Part shown: positions 1 to 8,821 of the stretch, piece by piece | Layout: each line of letters opens with the position of its first letter | Position numbering within the stretch: the stretch's first letter is position 1 | DNA from: Methylibium sp. Root1272 | Lineage (GTDB): Bacteria; Pseudomonadota; Gammaproteobacteria; Burkholderiales; Burkholderiaceae_C | NCBI RefSeq assembly: GCF_001425905.1 | Contig: NZ_LMDY01000013.1 | Location: 63,194 to 127,193 of the forward strand | Reading direction: 5' to 3' | DNA: 64,000 nt | The notes under the pieces: generated by a model | What the model was told of the DNA's origin: nothing | Seen by the model: the letters and a program-made list of their open reading frames with translations, nothing else | The model's database searches: none | Program-made: the position numbers and the translations under genes

Positions 1-161
1 CGCTGGGCTGGACGCATGGCGCGGGCTCGGGCCGTGCGCTGGCCGAGCTGATCAGCGGCAAGCGCCCCGCGCTCGAGTTCGGCTTCTACGGCGAGCGCGG
101 CACCGGCATCGCCCGGGCCGGCACTCGCCGCGCCGCCACGGCGGCGCCTTCTCGAGCCTGA
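1..161 (+). CDS. FAD-dependent D-amino acid dehydrogenase-like oxidoreductase, C-terminal end (partial)
   Basis: Only the last 52 or so codons are inside the window; the reading frame runs from base 3 to a TGA at 159-161. The peptide contains LGWTHGAGSGRALAELISG, which matches the conserved C-terminal FAD-contacting segment of DadA/glycine-oxidase-type flavoproteins (typically LGWT..GSGR.LADLI.G). Such enzymes oxidise D-amino acids to 2-oxo acids at the membrane. The tail after this motif is short and rich in Ala and Arg. The substrate cannot be judged from this fragment, so the call is to family only. Confidence 0.6.
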   Translation, partial: LGWTHGAGSGRALAELISGKRPALEFGFYGERGTGIARAGTRRAATAAPSRA

Positions 162-209
162 CGCGCCGACCGCACCACGCGCCCGACCGCGGCGGCAGAA
201 TCGTGGTCC

Positions 210-479
210 ATGGTCAGCGTCACGTTCACGGCCCACCTGCAGCGGCATGTCGATTGCCCGCGGCACGTGCTGCGGGCCGCGACGCTGGCCGAAGCCCTCG
301 AGCAGGTGTTCAAGACCAGCCCGCGGGCGCGCGGCTACCTGCTCGACGACCAGGGCGCCTTGCGCGCCCACGTCGCGGTGTTCATCGACGGGCAGCGGGC
401 GCGGGATCGGCAGCACCTGAGCGACGCGCTGCGCCCCGATGCCGACGTGCACGTGCTGCAGGCGCTGACCGGCGGCTGA
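210..479 (+). CDS. MoaD/ThiS-family ubiquitin-like protein
   Basis: This 89-residue protein has the size of a MoaD/ThiS beta-grasp sulfur carrier and ends in a Gly-Gly dipeptide (LTGG), the feature that is adenylated and thiocarboxylated in this family. The segment AEALEQVFKTSPRARGYLLDD followed by VAVFIDGQ and the closing DADVHVLQALTGG fits the MoaD pattern of a helix followed by strands. The next gene, an Asp-box propeller protein, begins 36 bases downstream and the two probably form an operon. No MoeB/ThiF-type activating enzyme and no molybdopterin gene is visible nearby, so the role is open; it may serve as a protein modifier or sulfur donor. Confidence 0.75.
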   Translation: MVSVTFTAHLQRHVDCPRHVLRAATLAEALEQVFKTSPRARGYLLDDQGALRAHVAVFIDGQRARDRQHLSDALRPDADVHVLQALTGG

Positions 480-515
480 GCGTGCGCCGCGTTGGCTGAT
501 GACAAGGAGGGCTTC

Positions 516-1613
516 ATGCCGTCGAACCGCCTCTGGGTCGCCACCCGCAAGGGTTTGCTGGGCTGGCACCGCGACGTCACCGGCGGGTGGCAGCCGAACG
601 CCGCCCCGGCCTTCCTCGGCGACCCGGTCAGCCAGGTCCTGCACGACCCGCGCGACGGCGCGTTGTACGCGGCGCTGAACCTCGGCCATTTCGGCTGCAA
701 GCTGCACCGCAGCGACGATGGCGGCAGCCGCTGGCAGGAACTGGCCGCACCCGCCTATCCGGCCAAGCCCGACGGCGACGACGACCCGGTGCCCTGGGAT
801 CTGAAACTGATCTGGAGCCTCGCCGCCGGCGGGCCTGAACAGCCCGGCGTGCTATGGGCCGGCACCATCCCGGGCGGCCTGTTCCGCTCCGAAGACCGGG
901 GCGCGAGCTGGCGACTGGTCGAGTCGCTGTGGCAACGCCCCGAGCGCCGCGGCTGGTTCGGCGGCGGCTACGACCACCCGGGCATCCACAGCGTGCTGGT
1001 CGACCCGCGCGACAGCCGGCGCCTGCTGCTCGGGATCTCGTGCGGCGGCGTCTGGCGCAGCGATGACGAGGGCGCGAGCTGGACTCTGTCGGCGCAGGGC
1101 ATGCGCGCGGCCTTCATGCCGCCCGACCAGGCCCATGAACAGAACATCCAGGACCCGCACCGCGTGGTGCTATGCCGCGCCGCACCGGACACGCTGTGGG
1201 CGCAGCATCACAACGGCATCTTCGTCAGCCACGACGGCGCGCGCAGCTGGCAGGAGATCGCAGAGGCCGGCCCGTCGGTGTTCGGCTTCGCGGTTGCCGT
1301 CCACCCGCTGCAACCCGCGACCGCCTGGTTCGTGCCGGCCGTGAAGGACGAGTGCCGGGTGCCGGTCGACGGCCGACTGGTGGTGACCCGCACCCGCGAT
1401 GGCGGCGCGAGCTTCGAGACGCTGACGCGCGGGCTGCCGCCGCCGCCCGCCTACGACCTGGTCTACCGCCATGCGCTCGGGGTCGACGCCAGCGGCGAGC
1501 GCCTCGCGATGGCGTCCACCAGCGGCAACCTCTGGCTCAGCGAGAACGGCGGCGACGAGTGGCAATGCCTGTCCACCCACCTGCCGCCGGTGAGCGCGCT
1601 CGCGTTCGATTGA
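516..1613 (+). CDS. Asp-box (BNR/sialidase-like) beta-propeller protein
   Basis: The 365-residue product carries six Asp-box-like repeats at regular spacing: RSDDGGSRW, RSEDRGASW, RSDDEGASW, VSHDGARSW, RTRDGGASF and LSENGGDEW. These mark a beta-propeller fold as in sialidases and the YVTN/BNR-like proteins. The ATG at 516 is preceded by a strong AAGGAGG at 504-510; an in-frame ATG at 492 has no ribosome-binding site. No signal peptide is seen, so the protein is likely cytoplasmic. Sialidase arginine-triad residues cannot be assigned with confidence, so I do not call it an enzyme. It sits directly behind the MoaD-like gene. Confidence 0.8.
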   Translation: MPSNRLWVATRKGLLGWHRDVTGGWQPNAAPAFLGDPVSQVLHDPRDGALYAALNLGHFGCKLHRSDDGGSRWQELAAPAYPAKPDGDDDPVPWDLKLIWSLAAGGPEQPGVLWAGTIPGGLFRSEDRGASWRLVESLWQRPERRGWFGGGYDHPGIHSVLVDPRDSRRLLLGISCGGVWRSDDEGASWTLSAQGMRAAFMPPDQAHEQNIQDPHRVVLCRAAPDTLWAQHHNGIFVSHDGARSWQEIAEAGPSVFGFAVAVHPLQPATAWFVPAVKDECRVPVDGRLVVTRTRDGGASFETLTRGLPPPPAYDLVYRHALGVDASGERLAMASTSGNLWLSENGGDEWQCLSTHLPPVSALAFD

Positions 1614-1800
1614 ACGCAGCGGCTGGACCTCCCCCCGAACCCCTACGTTATGGGGATGGGTGTGCAATGCCGCGACTCCTACAGTTTCCCCACCCGCTGT
1701 CACACGGAACAAGGATGCGCGTGCCGGCGCCACAGCGATCACCCTTCGCGGCGCGGCACGGTCCAACAGTCCCAACGATGTCCTTTCCCAAGGACTTGCC

Positions 1801-1831
1801 AGCCCACCCTCCCCGGTGGGCTGTTTTTTTT
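1801..1831 (+). terminator. Rho-independent terminator
   Basis: A perfect 8-bp stem AGCCCACC / GGTGGGCT with a 6-base loop is followed by a run of eight T after one G. It lies about 190 bases beyond the propeller gene and abuts the end of the converging LysR gene. It may end the propeller mRNA or a separate short transcript starting in 1614-1800. Confidence 0.85.
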
Positions 1832-2775
1832 CAGGGATCGAAACCCGGCGCCATCGCAGCGCGCAGGTGCTCGACCAGCGAGCGCACGGCCCGTGGCACC
1901 TGGGCGCTGAAGGGTCTCAGCGCATAGATCGCGTCGCCGAAGAAGCCGATCGGCCGCCACTCGGGCAGCACCTCGCGCAGCCGACCGGCCTTTACCGCCG
2001 CCGCGGCGCTGAAGTCGGGCAGCAGCGCGAGCCCCAGGCCGGCCAGCACCGCATCGCGCAGCACCTCGGAATTGTTGGCCCGCAGCGGGCCGGTCACGGT
2101 GACGCGAGCCCGTTCCGGCTCGCCGCGGCTGCTCCGCGCCGCGGCCTTCTCGAAGGCCCAGAGCGCCGGTCCGCTGCGCAGGTAGGGCAGGCAGTCGTGC
2201 CCCGCCAACTCGTCGGGATGGCGCGGCGTGCCGCGTCGCCGCAGGTAGGCCGGCGACGCCAGCAACAGCGTGCGCGACGCGCACAGCTTCCACGCCACGT
2301 GGCTGTCGGGCGGTGCGCTGGTGTGGCGCACCGCGAGGTCGAAGCCCTCGTGCGCGAGGTTGACCAGCCGGTCCGACAGATCGAGCTCGACGCGGATGCC
2401 AGGCCAGGCCCGCAGAAAGCTCTCGAGCTGCGGCTCGACGTGCTGGCGCCCCAGCGCGACCGGCGCCGTCAGCCGCACCAGGCCCTGCGGCTGCGAGGCG
2501 AGGTCGCGCACGCCGAGCAGGCTCTGCTCGATCTGCGCGAAGCTGGCGGCGGTCTCGTCGACCAGCTGCTTGCCGGCCTCGGTGAGCCGCACGCTGCGCG
2601 TCGTGCGCTGCAACAGCGGCACGCCGACCGCGCGCTCGAGTTCAGCGATGCGCTGGCTGACCGCCGCCTTCGACAGGCCGAGCCGCTGCGCCGCGAGCGT
2701 GAAACTGCCGCTCTGCGCGATCACGCCGAGGGCATGCACATGGGGCCACAGCGGCGCGTTGGGGGTCGTGCTCAT
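1831..2775 (-). CDS. LysR-family transcriptional regulator
   Basis: The product of about 314 residues has an N-terminal winged helix-turn-helix (ALGVIAQSGSFTLAAQRLGL, then SKAAVSQRIAELE and LLQRTTRSVRLTEAG) typical of LysR regulators, followed by the periplasmic-binding-like effector domain. The ATG at 2775 is chosen because GAGGG lies just upstream; a GTG at 2790 would fall inside a palindrome that looks like the operator. The gene is divergent from mmsA, so it is likely the regulator of that gene and of itself. The DNA-binding region resembles the CrgA/AaeR-like branch common in Proteobacteria. The effector is unknown. Confidence 0.88.
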   Translation of the reverse strand: MSTTPNAPLWPHVHALGVIAQSGSFTLAAQRLGLSKAAVSQRIAELERAVGVPLLQRTTRSVRLTEAGKQLVDETAASFAQIEQSLLGVRDLASQPQGLVRLTAPVALGRQHVEPQLESFLRAWPGIRVELDLSDRLVNLAHEGFDLAVRHTSAPPDSHVAWKLCASRTLLLASPAYLRRRGTPRHPDELAGHDCLPYLRSGPALWAFEKAAARSSRGEPERARVTVTGPLRANNSEVLRDAVLAGLGLALLPDFSAAAAVKAGRLREVLPEWRPIGFFGDAIYALRPFSAQVPRAVRSLVEHLRAAMAPGFDP

Positions 2776-2780
2776 GCCCT

Positions 2781-2804
2781 CATTGTTCACTCAAACGAAC
2801 AATG
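2781..2804. promoter_or_regulatory. Palindromic operator candidate between the LysR gene and mmsA
   Basis: A perfect inverted repeat CATTGTTC - 8 bases - GAACAATG lies in the divergent intergenic region, 6 bases before the LysR ATG at 2775 and 79 bases before mmsA. It contains T-N11-A arrangements expected of LysR-type binding sites. Binding would probably block the LysR gene (autoregulation) and could activate or repress mmsA. Confidence 0.6.
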
Positions 2805-2882
2805 TAGTCACGCAACGTGGCTGGTCAGACCCGCCTCGCCCACCTAAGCTGCAGGGATCGAACCATCGCCAGGAGACACGAC

Positions 2883-4403
2883 ATGGGCGCCCCCGAAGCT
2901 TTCACCGCCACCGCCGAGATCGGCCACTTCATCGGCGGACGCGCCGTGCCCAGCGCGAGCGGTCGCCGCCAGGCGGTCTACAACCCGGCCACCGGCGCGG
3001 TCGCGCGCCAGGTCGCGCTGGCCTCGGCCGACGAGGTGAACGCCGCGGTCGCCGCCGCCCAGGCCGCCTTCCCGGCCTGGGCCGACACGCCGCCGCTGCG
3101 CCGCGCCCGGGTGCTGAACAAGTTCCTGCAACTGCTCAACGAGCAGCGCGACACGCTGGCCGCGATGATCACCGCCGAGCACGGCAAGGTCTTCACCGAC
3201 GCGCAGGGCGAGGTCACGCGCGGCATCGAGATCGTCGAGTTCGCCTGCGGCGCGCCCCAGTTGCTGAAGACGGACTTCACCGACCAGGTCGGCACCGGCA
3301 TCGACAACTGGGTGCTGCGCCAGCCGCTGGGCGTGGTGGCCGGCATCACGCCGTTCAACTTCCCGGTGATGGTGCCGATGTGGATGTTCCCGATGGCCAT
3401 CGCCACCGGCAACTGCTTCGTGCTCAAGCCCAGCGAGCGCGACCCCAGCCCCAGCCTCTTCCTCGCCGAACTGCTGAAGCAGGCCGGTCTGCCCGACGGC
3501 GTGTTCAACGTCGTGCAGGGCGACAAGCTGGCGGTCGACACGCTGCTGACCCACCCCGACGTGAAGGCGGTGAGCTTCGTCGGCTCGACGCCGATCGCGC
3601 AGTACATCTACGAGACCGGTGCAAAGCACGGCAAGCGCGTCCAGGCGCTGGGCGGCGCGAAGAACCACATGGTGGTGATGCCCGACGCCGACCTGGAGCA
3701 GAGCGTCGACGCGCTGATCGGCGCGGCCTACGGCTCGGCCGGTGAACGCTGCATGGCGATCTCGGTGGCGGTGCTGGTGGGCGACGTGGCCGACCAGATC
3801 GTGCCGAAGCTCGCCGAGCGTGCCAAGGCGCTGAAGGTGAAGAACGGCATGGAGCTCGACGCCGAGATGGGCCCGATCGTCACGCCGCAGGCGCTCGAGC
3901 GCATCGAGGGCTACATCGCCCACGGCGTCGACGAGGGCGCAAAGCTGGTGGTCGACGGCCGCGGCCTGAAGGTGCCCGGCCACGAGCAAGGCTTCTTCAC
4001 CGGCGGCACGCTGTTCGACCACGTGACGCCCGAGATGAAGATCTACAAGGAAGAGATCTTCGGCCCGGTGCTGGCCTGCGTGCGCGTGCCCGACTTCGCC
4101 AGCGCGGTGGCGCTGGTCAACGCGCACGAGTTCGGCAACGGCGTGGCCTGCTTCACGCGCGACGGCCACGTGGCGCGTGAGTTCTCTCGCCGCATCCAGG
4201 TCGGCATGGTCGGCATCAACGTGCCGATCCCGGTGCCGATGGCCTGGCACGGCTTCGGCGGCTGGAAGAAGAGCCTGTTCGGCGACATGCACGCCTACGG
4301 CGAAGAGGGCGTGCGCTTCTACACGAAGCAGAAGTCGGTGATGCAGCGCTGGCCCGAGAGCACGCCCAAGGGCGCCGAGTTCGTGATGCCGACGTCGAAG
4401 TAG
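2883..4403 (+). CDS. mmsA: Methylmalonate-semialdehyde dehydrogenase (CoA-acylating)
   Basis: This 506-residue protein of the aldehyde dehydrogenase superfamily matches the length of MmsA (about 500). It has the NAD-binding glycine motif SFVGSTPIA, the catalytic segment GSAGERCMA with the nucleophilic Cys near residue 290, and the MmsA-type ending [22 protein letters not shown]. The enzyme converts methylmalonate semialdehyde (valine catabolism) or malonate semialdehyde to propionyl- or acetyl-CoA with NAD and CoA. The ATG at 2883 follows AGGAGAC; an upstream in-frame start lies inside the promoter region. The divergent LysR gene is the likely regulator. No mmsB is adjacent. Confidence 0.92.
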   Translation: MGAPEAFTATAEIGHFIGGRAVPSASGRRQAVYNPATGAVARQVALASADEVNAAVAAAQAAFPAWADTPPLRRARVLNKFLQLLNEQRDTLAAMITAEHGKVFTDAQGEVTRGIEIVEFACGAPQLLKTDFTDQVGTGIDNWVLRQPLGVVAGITPFNFPVMVPMWMFPMAIATGNCFVLKPSERDPSPSLFLAELLKQAGLPDGVFNVVQGDKLAVDTLLTHPDVKAVSFVGSTPIAQYIYETGAKHGKRVQALGGAKNHMVVMPDADLEQSVDALIGAAYGSAGERCMAISVAVLVGDVADQIVPKLAERAKALKVKNGMELDAEMGPIVTPQALERIEGYIAHGVDEGAKLVVDGRGLKVPGHEQGFFTGGTLFDHVTPEMKIYKEEIFGPVLACVRVPDFASAVALVNAHEFGNGVACFTRDGHVAREFSRRIQVGMVGINVPIPVPMAWHGFGGWKKSLFGDMHAYGEEGVRFYTKQKSVMQRWPESTPKGAEFVMPTSK

Positions 4404-4416
4404 CCGGCGAGCGCCG

Positions 4417-4848
4417 TCAGGCGCCGGGCCAGCGCCAGTCGACCCGTGTCGGCGCGCTGCCCACCTGCACGGTCTTGCGCTGCAACTGGCCGCCCACCGT
4501 GGCCTCCATCGTGTAGCGACCCGGCGGCAGGCTGATCATCAGGATCGGGCCAGCGTTCAAGATGACCACCGGCTCGCCGCCACTGGCGTTCTGCAGTGTC
4601 ACGCGCTCGGCCACCACGTACTGGCCGCCCTGCCCGCTGAAGACGTTGCGCAACGCGAAGTCCGGCGACAGGCGGTCGATCACCGCGCGGGCCTCTTCGC
4701 CCACACCCCCGTTCACGTAGCTCATGCCGCCGGCCCGCTCCACGCGCGGGGCTGGCGGCGCGTCGCCGGCCGGCTGCGCGATGGCGCCGGTCCACAGCGC
4801 GACCGTCATCGAGAGCGCGCCCGCCGTCGTGCGCAAGAGGTTGTTCAT
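4417..4848 (-). CDS. Exported hypothetical protein, carboxypeptidase-regulatory-like
   Basis: The 143-residue product starts with a Sec signal peptide (a basic start, a hydrophobic run TAGALSMTVALWTGA and the cleavage site AIAQPA). The mature part ends in a short beta-rich domain with ILMISLPPGRYTMEATVGG, a pattern common to carboxypeptidase-regulatory-like and prealbumin-like folds in periplasmic proteins of Burkholderiales. A GAGGAG ribosome-binding site precedes the ATG. It converges on mmsA with a 13-base gap. Function is unknown. Confidence 0.7.
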   Translation of the reverse strand: MNNLLRTTAGALSMTVALWTGAIAQPAGDAPPAPRVERAGGMSYVNGGVGEEARAVIDRLSPDFALRNVFSGQGGQYVVAERVTLQNASGGEPVVILNAGPILMISLPPGRYTMEATVGGQLQRKTVQVGSAPTRVDWRWPGA

Positions 4849-4927
4849 CGTCGTCTCCTCGATCGATTTCGATCACAAGAGCCTAGGACGCGCCTCTCGG
4901 CCTGACTGTCGGCCCACGGCACCACGC

Positions 4928-4949
4928 GCTGTCGGACGGCGCCGACAGC
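4928..4949. terminator. Hairpin after the PhoX-like gene
   Basis: A perfect inverted repeat GCTGTCGG - ACGGCG - CCGACAGC lies 14 bases beyond the stop of the phosphatase gene. There is no T-run on either strand, so it may be a factor-dependent terminator, an mRNA-stabilising hairpin or an operator for the next gene (its start is 80 bases away). Confidence 0.35.
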
Positions 4950-4962
4950 GACGTCGGGCCCT

Positions 4963-6888
4963 TCAGGTGCCGATCGCGCCGCCGTCGATGCGCCGGATCG
5001 CCACGGTGGCCGAGCGCGGCCGGCCGCCGCCGCCGGGCCAGGTGGAGCGCTTTCTTGCGGCGGCGGGATCGCCGGGGTCGTTGCCGCCCTCGCCGGGATG
5101 CTGGATATTGACGAACAGCGTGCGCAGGTCCGGCGTGCCGACCATGCCGGTGATCTCGCAGCCCACCGGCCCGGTGAGAAAGCGCCGCACCTCGCCGCTG
5201 CGCGGGTCGGCGGCCAGCAGCATGTTGTTGCCCAGGCGCGCATAGTCGCCCTGCCCCATCGCCGTCGGTGACGCGTCGGTCGCGATCCACAGCAAGCCGC
5301 GCGCATCGAACCACAAGCCGTCCGGGCTGCCGAACGGGTCGCCCTTCACGTTGCCCCGTGCCTCGGCGCGTTCGTTGGCCGGATCGCCGGCCAGGATGAA
5401 GTGGTCCCACAGGAAGCGCGTCGCGGCATGGCCTCCCACCTCGGTCCAGCGGATCACCTCGCCCATGGTGTTGCGCTCGCGTGGGTTCGCGGCGTCGACG
5501 GCCGGGTAGCCGTCGGTTCCGCGCCGGCTGTTGTTGGTGAGCGCGCAGTACATCGTCGCGGTGCGCGGGTCGCCGGCGATCCACTCGGGACGGTCCATTC
5601 TGGTCGCCCCGACCCTGTCGCTCGCCTGGCGCGACTTGACCAGCACCTCGCCCTGGTCGGCGAAACCGGCCTGCGCATCGAGCCCGTTGAGCCCGTGAAC
5701 CAGCGCCAGCCATTCGCCCGAGCCGTCCGCGTCGAAGCGGGCCACGTACAGCGTACCGTGGTCCAGCACCTCGCGGTTGTTCGCATAGCCGCCGGTCTGC
5801 ACCGGGTCGCGCGACACGAACTTGTAGAGGTATTCGAAGCGTGCGTCCTCGCCCATGTAGACAACCGCACGGCCGTCGGCCACCTGCGTGACGAAGGCGC
5901 CCTCGTGCGCCGCGCGGCCGAGCGCAGTGCGCTTGACCGGCGTGCTGCGCGGATCGAGCGGGTCGATCTCCACCACCCAGCCGAAGCGGTTGAACTCGTT
6001 CGGATGCAGCGTCGCGTTGAAGCGCGCGTCGTGTTCGTGCCAGCGCAGGCCGTAGCCGCCCGGCGTCAGGCCCCAGCGCTTCGCATGCGCATCCGGCTGC
6101 GCCGGGCCGTGGAAGTAGCCGACGAAGTTTTCCTCGCAGGCGAGGTAGGTGCCCCAGGGCGTGACGCCGTGCGCGCAGTTGTTGAAGGTGCCGATGACCT
6201 GCCGGCCGCCGGGATCGAATTCGGTCCGCATCAGCGCGTGTCCGGCGGCCGGGCCGCCGATCGACATCGGCGTGCGGGCGCTGATGCGCCGCGCATAGGC
6301 GGACGGACGCTGCACCGCCCAGCGTCCGTCCGCCGCCCGGACCAGCTCCACCACCGACACGCCGAGCGCCGCCTGCGACTTGCGCACTTTCTCGGCGCTC
6401 CAGTTCTGCATGCCGTCGGCATGCAGCAGGCCTTCGTCGGTGTACTCGTGGTTCACCACCAGCAGGCCCCGATCGCCGTTGCCCGCGGAGAAGAAATGCA
6501 TGCCGTCGTGGTGCATGCCGGCCTGCAGCTGCTGGTCCGCGGCGCTGTGGCGGCCGTCGCCGCGAAAGGCCGGCTGGCCGGCCGCGAGGCCGGGCGCACC
6601 GATCGCGTCGCCCCAGGCGTAGATCACCTCCGCCACGTAGCCGGGCGGCACCACCACGGCATCGGCGCTCGACACCGGCACCGAGCGAAACCCCAGCATG
6701 GAGCCTTGCTGCGCCTTGCCCGGCAGGCCGCACCCGGCCAGCGGCGCGAGCAATCCGCCGACGCTCGCGGCCAGCCCGCCGCGCAGAAGCACGCGCCGCG
6801 CCGGGTCGCTGAGCTGCTGGAGCGCAGGGTTGGCGGAGGGGTTGGAGTCCTCCATCGTCGAAAAGTCCTTGGGCATGTCGTGTTGCAT
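4963..6888 (-). CDS. PhoX-family (DUF839) alkaline phosphatase-like protein
   Basis: The 641-residue product has a twin-arginine-like signal (RRVLLRGGLAAS at about 31-42) ending in a lipobox-like LAGC (50-53), suggesting a Tat-exported, possibly lipid-anchored protein. The body has PhoX hallmarks: VVNHEYTDEG, FNNCAHGVTPWGTYLACEEN, KFVSRDP, and a C-terminal GPVGCEITG...FVNIQHPGE. PhoX enzymes are calcium/iron-dependent phosphomonoesterases of the periplasm. Other ATGs at 6876 and 6855 are possible starts. The gene is divergent from the SDR gene with a 50-base gap. No Pho box was recognised. Confidence 0.85.
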   Translation of the reverse strand: MQHDMPKDFSTMEDSNPSANPALQQLSDPARRVLLRGGLAASVGGLLAPLAGCGLPGKAQQGSMLGFRSVPVSSADAVVVPPGYVAEVIYAWGDAIGAPGLAAGQPAFRGDGRHSAADQQLQAGMHHDGMHFFSAGNGDRGLLVVNHEYTDEGLLHADGMQNWSAEKVRKSQAALGVSVVELVRAADGRWAVQRPSAYARRISARTPMSIGGPAAGHALMRTEFDPGGRQVIGTFNNCAHGVTPWGTYLACEENFVGYFHGPAQPDAHAKRWGLTPGGYGLRWHEHDARFNATLHPNEFNRFGWVVEIDPLDPRSTPVKRTALGRAAHEGAFVTQVADGRAVVYMGEDARFEYLYKFVSRDPVQTGGYANNREVLDHGTLYVARFDADGSGEWLALVHGLNGLDAQAGFADQGEVLVKSRQASDRVGATRMDRPEWIAGDPRTATMYCALTNNSRRGTDGYPAVDAANPRERNTMGEVIRWTEVGGHAATRFLWDHFILAGDPANERAEARGNVKGDPFGSPDGLWFDARGLLWIATDASPTAMGQGDYARLGNNMLLAADPRSGEVRRFLTGPVGCEITGMVGTPDLRTLFVNIQHPGEGGNDPGDPAAARKRSTWPGGGGRPRSATVAIRRIDGGAIGT

Positions 6889-6938
6889 CCGTCGTTCGGG
6901 CGATCGTGCGGCGGGCGGCTTGCGCTACCCTGGCGCCC

Positions 6939-7691
6939 ATGAAACCCCTGCTGCTCATCACCGGCGCCAGCCGAGGCATCGGCGCCGCGACCGCGACGCT
7001 CGCCGCCCGGCAAGGCTGGGCCGTCGCCCTGAACTATGCACGCGACGACGCGGCCGCGCGCGCGCTGGTCGAACGCCTCCGCGGTGGCGGCGCAGAGGCC
7101 GAGGCCTTCCGGGCCGACGTGGCCGACGACGCGCAGGTGCGCGCGATGTTCACCGCGATCGATGCGCACTTCGGCGCGGGTCGGTTGCGCGGGCTGGTCA
7201 ACAACGCCGGCGTCGTGGACGTGGCCGCGCGCGTCGATGCGATGTCGGTCGAGCGCGTGCAGCGCATGTTCGCGATCAACGTGTTCGGCAGCTTCTGGTG
7301 CGCCCGCGAGGCACTGCAGCGCATGAGTCAAGTCCACGGCGGCGCGGGCGGCGCCATCGTCAACGTGTCATCGGCCGCCACGCGCATCGGCTCGCCGGGA
7401 CAGTACGTGGACTATGCGTCCGCCAAGGGCGCGATCGACACCTTCACGCTGGGCCTGGCGCGCGAGGTGGCGGCCGAAGGGGTGCGCGTGAACGCGGTGC
7501 GCCCAGGCATCATCGACACCGAGATCCACGCCTCCGGCGGCCAGCCGGACCGCGCCGCGCGCGCCGCGCCGCAGTTGCCGATGCAGCGGGCCGGCAGTGC
7601 CGACGAGGTGGCGCAGAGCATCGTGTGGCTGCTGTCCGATGCGGCCAGCTACGTCACCGGTGCGCTGCTCGACGTGTCGGGCGGGCGCTAG
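6939..7691 (+). CDS. Short-chain dehydrogenase/reductase (SDR)
   Basis: This is a classical SDR of 250 residues: TGASRGIG cofactor motif near the N-terminus, NNAGV in the middle, the Ser of NVSSAATR, and the YASAK (YxxxK) catalytic pair, followed by RPGIIDTEIHASGG. The Rossmann strand end (ALNYARDD) suggests NADP preference, as in FabG-type 3-oxoacyl reductases and the YgfF branch. The substrate cannot be told. The ATG at 6939 is preferred over an upstream GTG at 6906 because the protein then begins MKPLLLITGAS, as expected for the fold. It ends 9 bases from the convergent rlpA gene. Confidence 0.88.
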   Translation: MKPLLLITGASRGIGAATATLAARQGWAVALNYARDDAAARALVERLRGGGAEAEAFRADVADDAQVRAMFTAIDAHFGAGRLRGLVNNAGVVDVAARVDAMSVERVQRMFAINVFGSFWCAREALQRMSQVHGGAGGAIVNVSSAATRIGSPGQYVDYASAKGAIDTFTLGLAREVAAEGVRVNAVRPGIIDTEIHASGGQPDRAARAAPQLPMQRAGSADEVAQSIVWLLSDAASYVTGALLDVSGGR

Positions 7692-7700
7692 TGCGCCGGC

Positions 7701-8705
7701 TCAGCGTCGCTCGATGATCACCGGCACCAGCTGCAGGGCTTCGCGCACGCGCTGCGCGGCGCCCTGCGCCTCGTCGCGCGACGCATACGGGCCGGCCTGC
7801 AGTCGGTAGAGCGGCGCTTCGCTGAACACCGCCATCAGCGGCGCCAGCCAGTCCAGTTCGCTCGACACGCGCTGCTGGAAGGACTCGGCGCCGCCGCGCT
7901 CGCGGAACGCGCCGAGCTGCACCCAGTAGCCGCGCGCGCCGCTCGTCAGCGCCCGGCTCGGCGCGCCGCTGGCGACCGGCGATCCCGGCGGTTCCGACGC
8001 TTCGCCCGCCGGGCTTGCGTCCGGCACTGGCTCGCTCGGCGATGCGGGCGGTGGCATCGCTTCGGGCGCAGCCACCGCCGCCACGGCCGTCGGCGTCGTA
8101 TCGCGCCGCCACGCGCCGGTGCGGATGTCCTCGTAGGTGATGCGCTCCACCTCGACCTGGCCCACGCCGCGCAGCAGGTCGAGCTTCAGCGCCGCCGTGT
8201 AGCTTAGGTCGATGACGCGCCCGGCCACGAAGGGCCCGCGGTCGTTGATGCGCACCACGATCTCGCGGCCGTTGGCCGGGTTGCGCACCCGCGCATAGCT
8301 CGGCAGCGGCATGGTCTTGTGCGCTGCCGTCATCGCGTGCATGTTGTAGATCTCGCCGCTCGCGGTCTTGCGGCCGTGGAACTTGCGGCCGTACCAGGAG
8401 GCCAGCCCCTTCTCCCTGATCGGTACGTCGCGGGTCTCGGGCGTGTAGTTGCGGCCCAGCACCTCGTAGGGCTTGTTCGGCCCGCCCGGGCGGATGGTCT
8501 CGAGCCGGGGCTCGGCATCCGGGGTACGGGCCAGATCGGCGGGGATCTCGGCGGCCGGGCCGTCGCGGCCGCTCGCGGCGCCGGGCCGCGTCGGCGCCGA
8601 ACCGCACGCCACCAGCAATGAGGCGAGCGCGGCGCTCAGCGCCGCGCACAGAGGCCGCGTCCGTGCCAGGGCGCAGGGCGGGCGGGGCAGGCGGCGAACC
8701 GGCAT
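7701..8705 (-). CDS. rlpA: Septal-ring lytic transglycosylase RlpA (lipoprotein)
   Basis: The 334-residue protein has a signal peptide with lipobox LVAC (Cys about 34), a double-psi beta-barrel domain (about 98-195: ASWYGRKFHGRKTASGE, MTAAHKTMPLPS, VRINDRGPF) and a C-terminal SPOR domain (about 255-330: GYWVQLGAFRERGGAESF and LYRLQAGPYASRDEA). The residues equivalent to the catalytic His and Asp of Pseudomonas RlpA are both present (AAHKT and NDRGP). RlpA cleaves denuded peptidoglycan strands at the division site, where SPOR recruits it. Starts at 8717 and 8744 are also possible; 8705 gives the best signal peptide. Confidence 0.92.
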   Translation of the reverse strand: MPVRRLPRPPCALARTRPLCAALSAALASLLVACGSAPTRPGAASGRDGPAAEIPADLARTPDAEPRLETIRPGGPNKPYEVLGRNYTPETRDVPIREKGLASWYGRKFHGRKTASGEIYNMHAMTAAHKTMPLPSYARVRNPANGREIVVRINDRGPFVAGRVIDLSYTAALKLDLLRGVGQVEVERITYEDIRTGAWRRDTTPTAVAAVAAPEAMPPPASPSEPVPDASPAGEASEPPGSPVASGAPSRALTSGARGYWVQLGAFRERGGAESFQQRVSSELDWLAPLMAVFSEAPLYRLQAGPYASRDEAQGAAQRVREALQLVPVIIERR

Positions 8706-8821
8706 GGCGCGAACCATACCCGAGCCAGTGCCCGCTCCGGGCATGGCTTTGTCGCAGCGTGCAAGCGTGGCGACGACTACGATATCGCTCGCAAGCCGCC
8801 CACCCCGGAGATCGACCCGCC

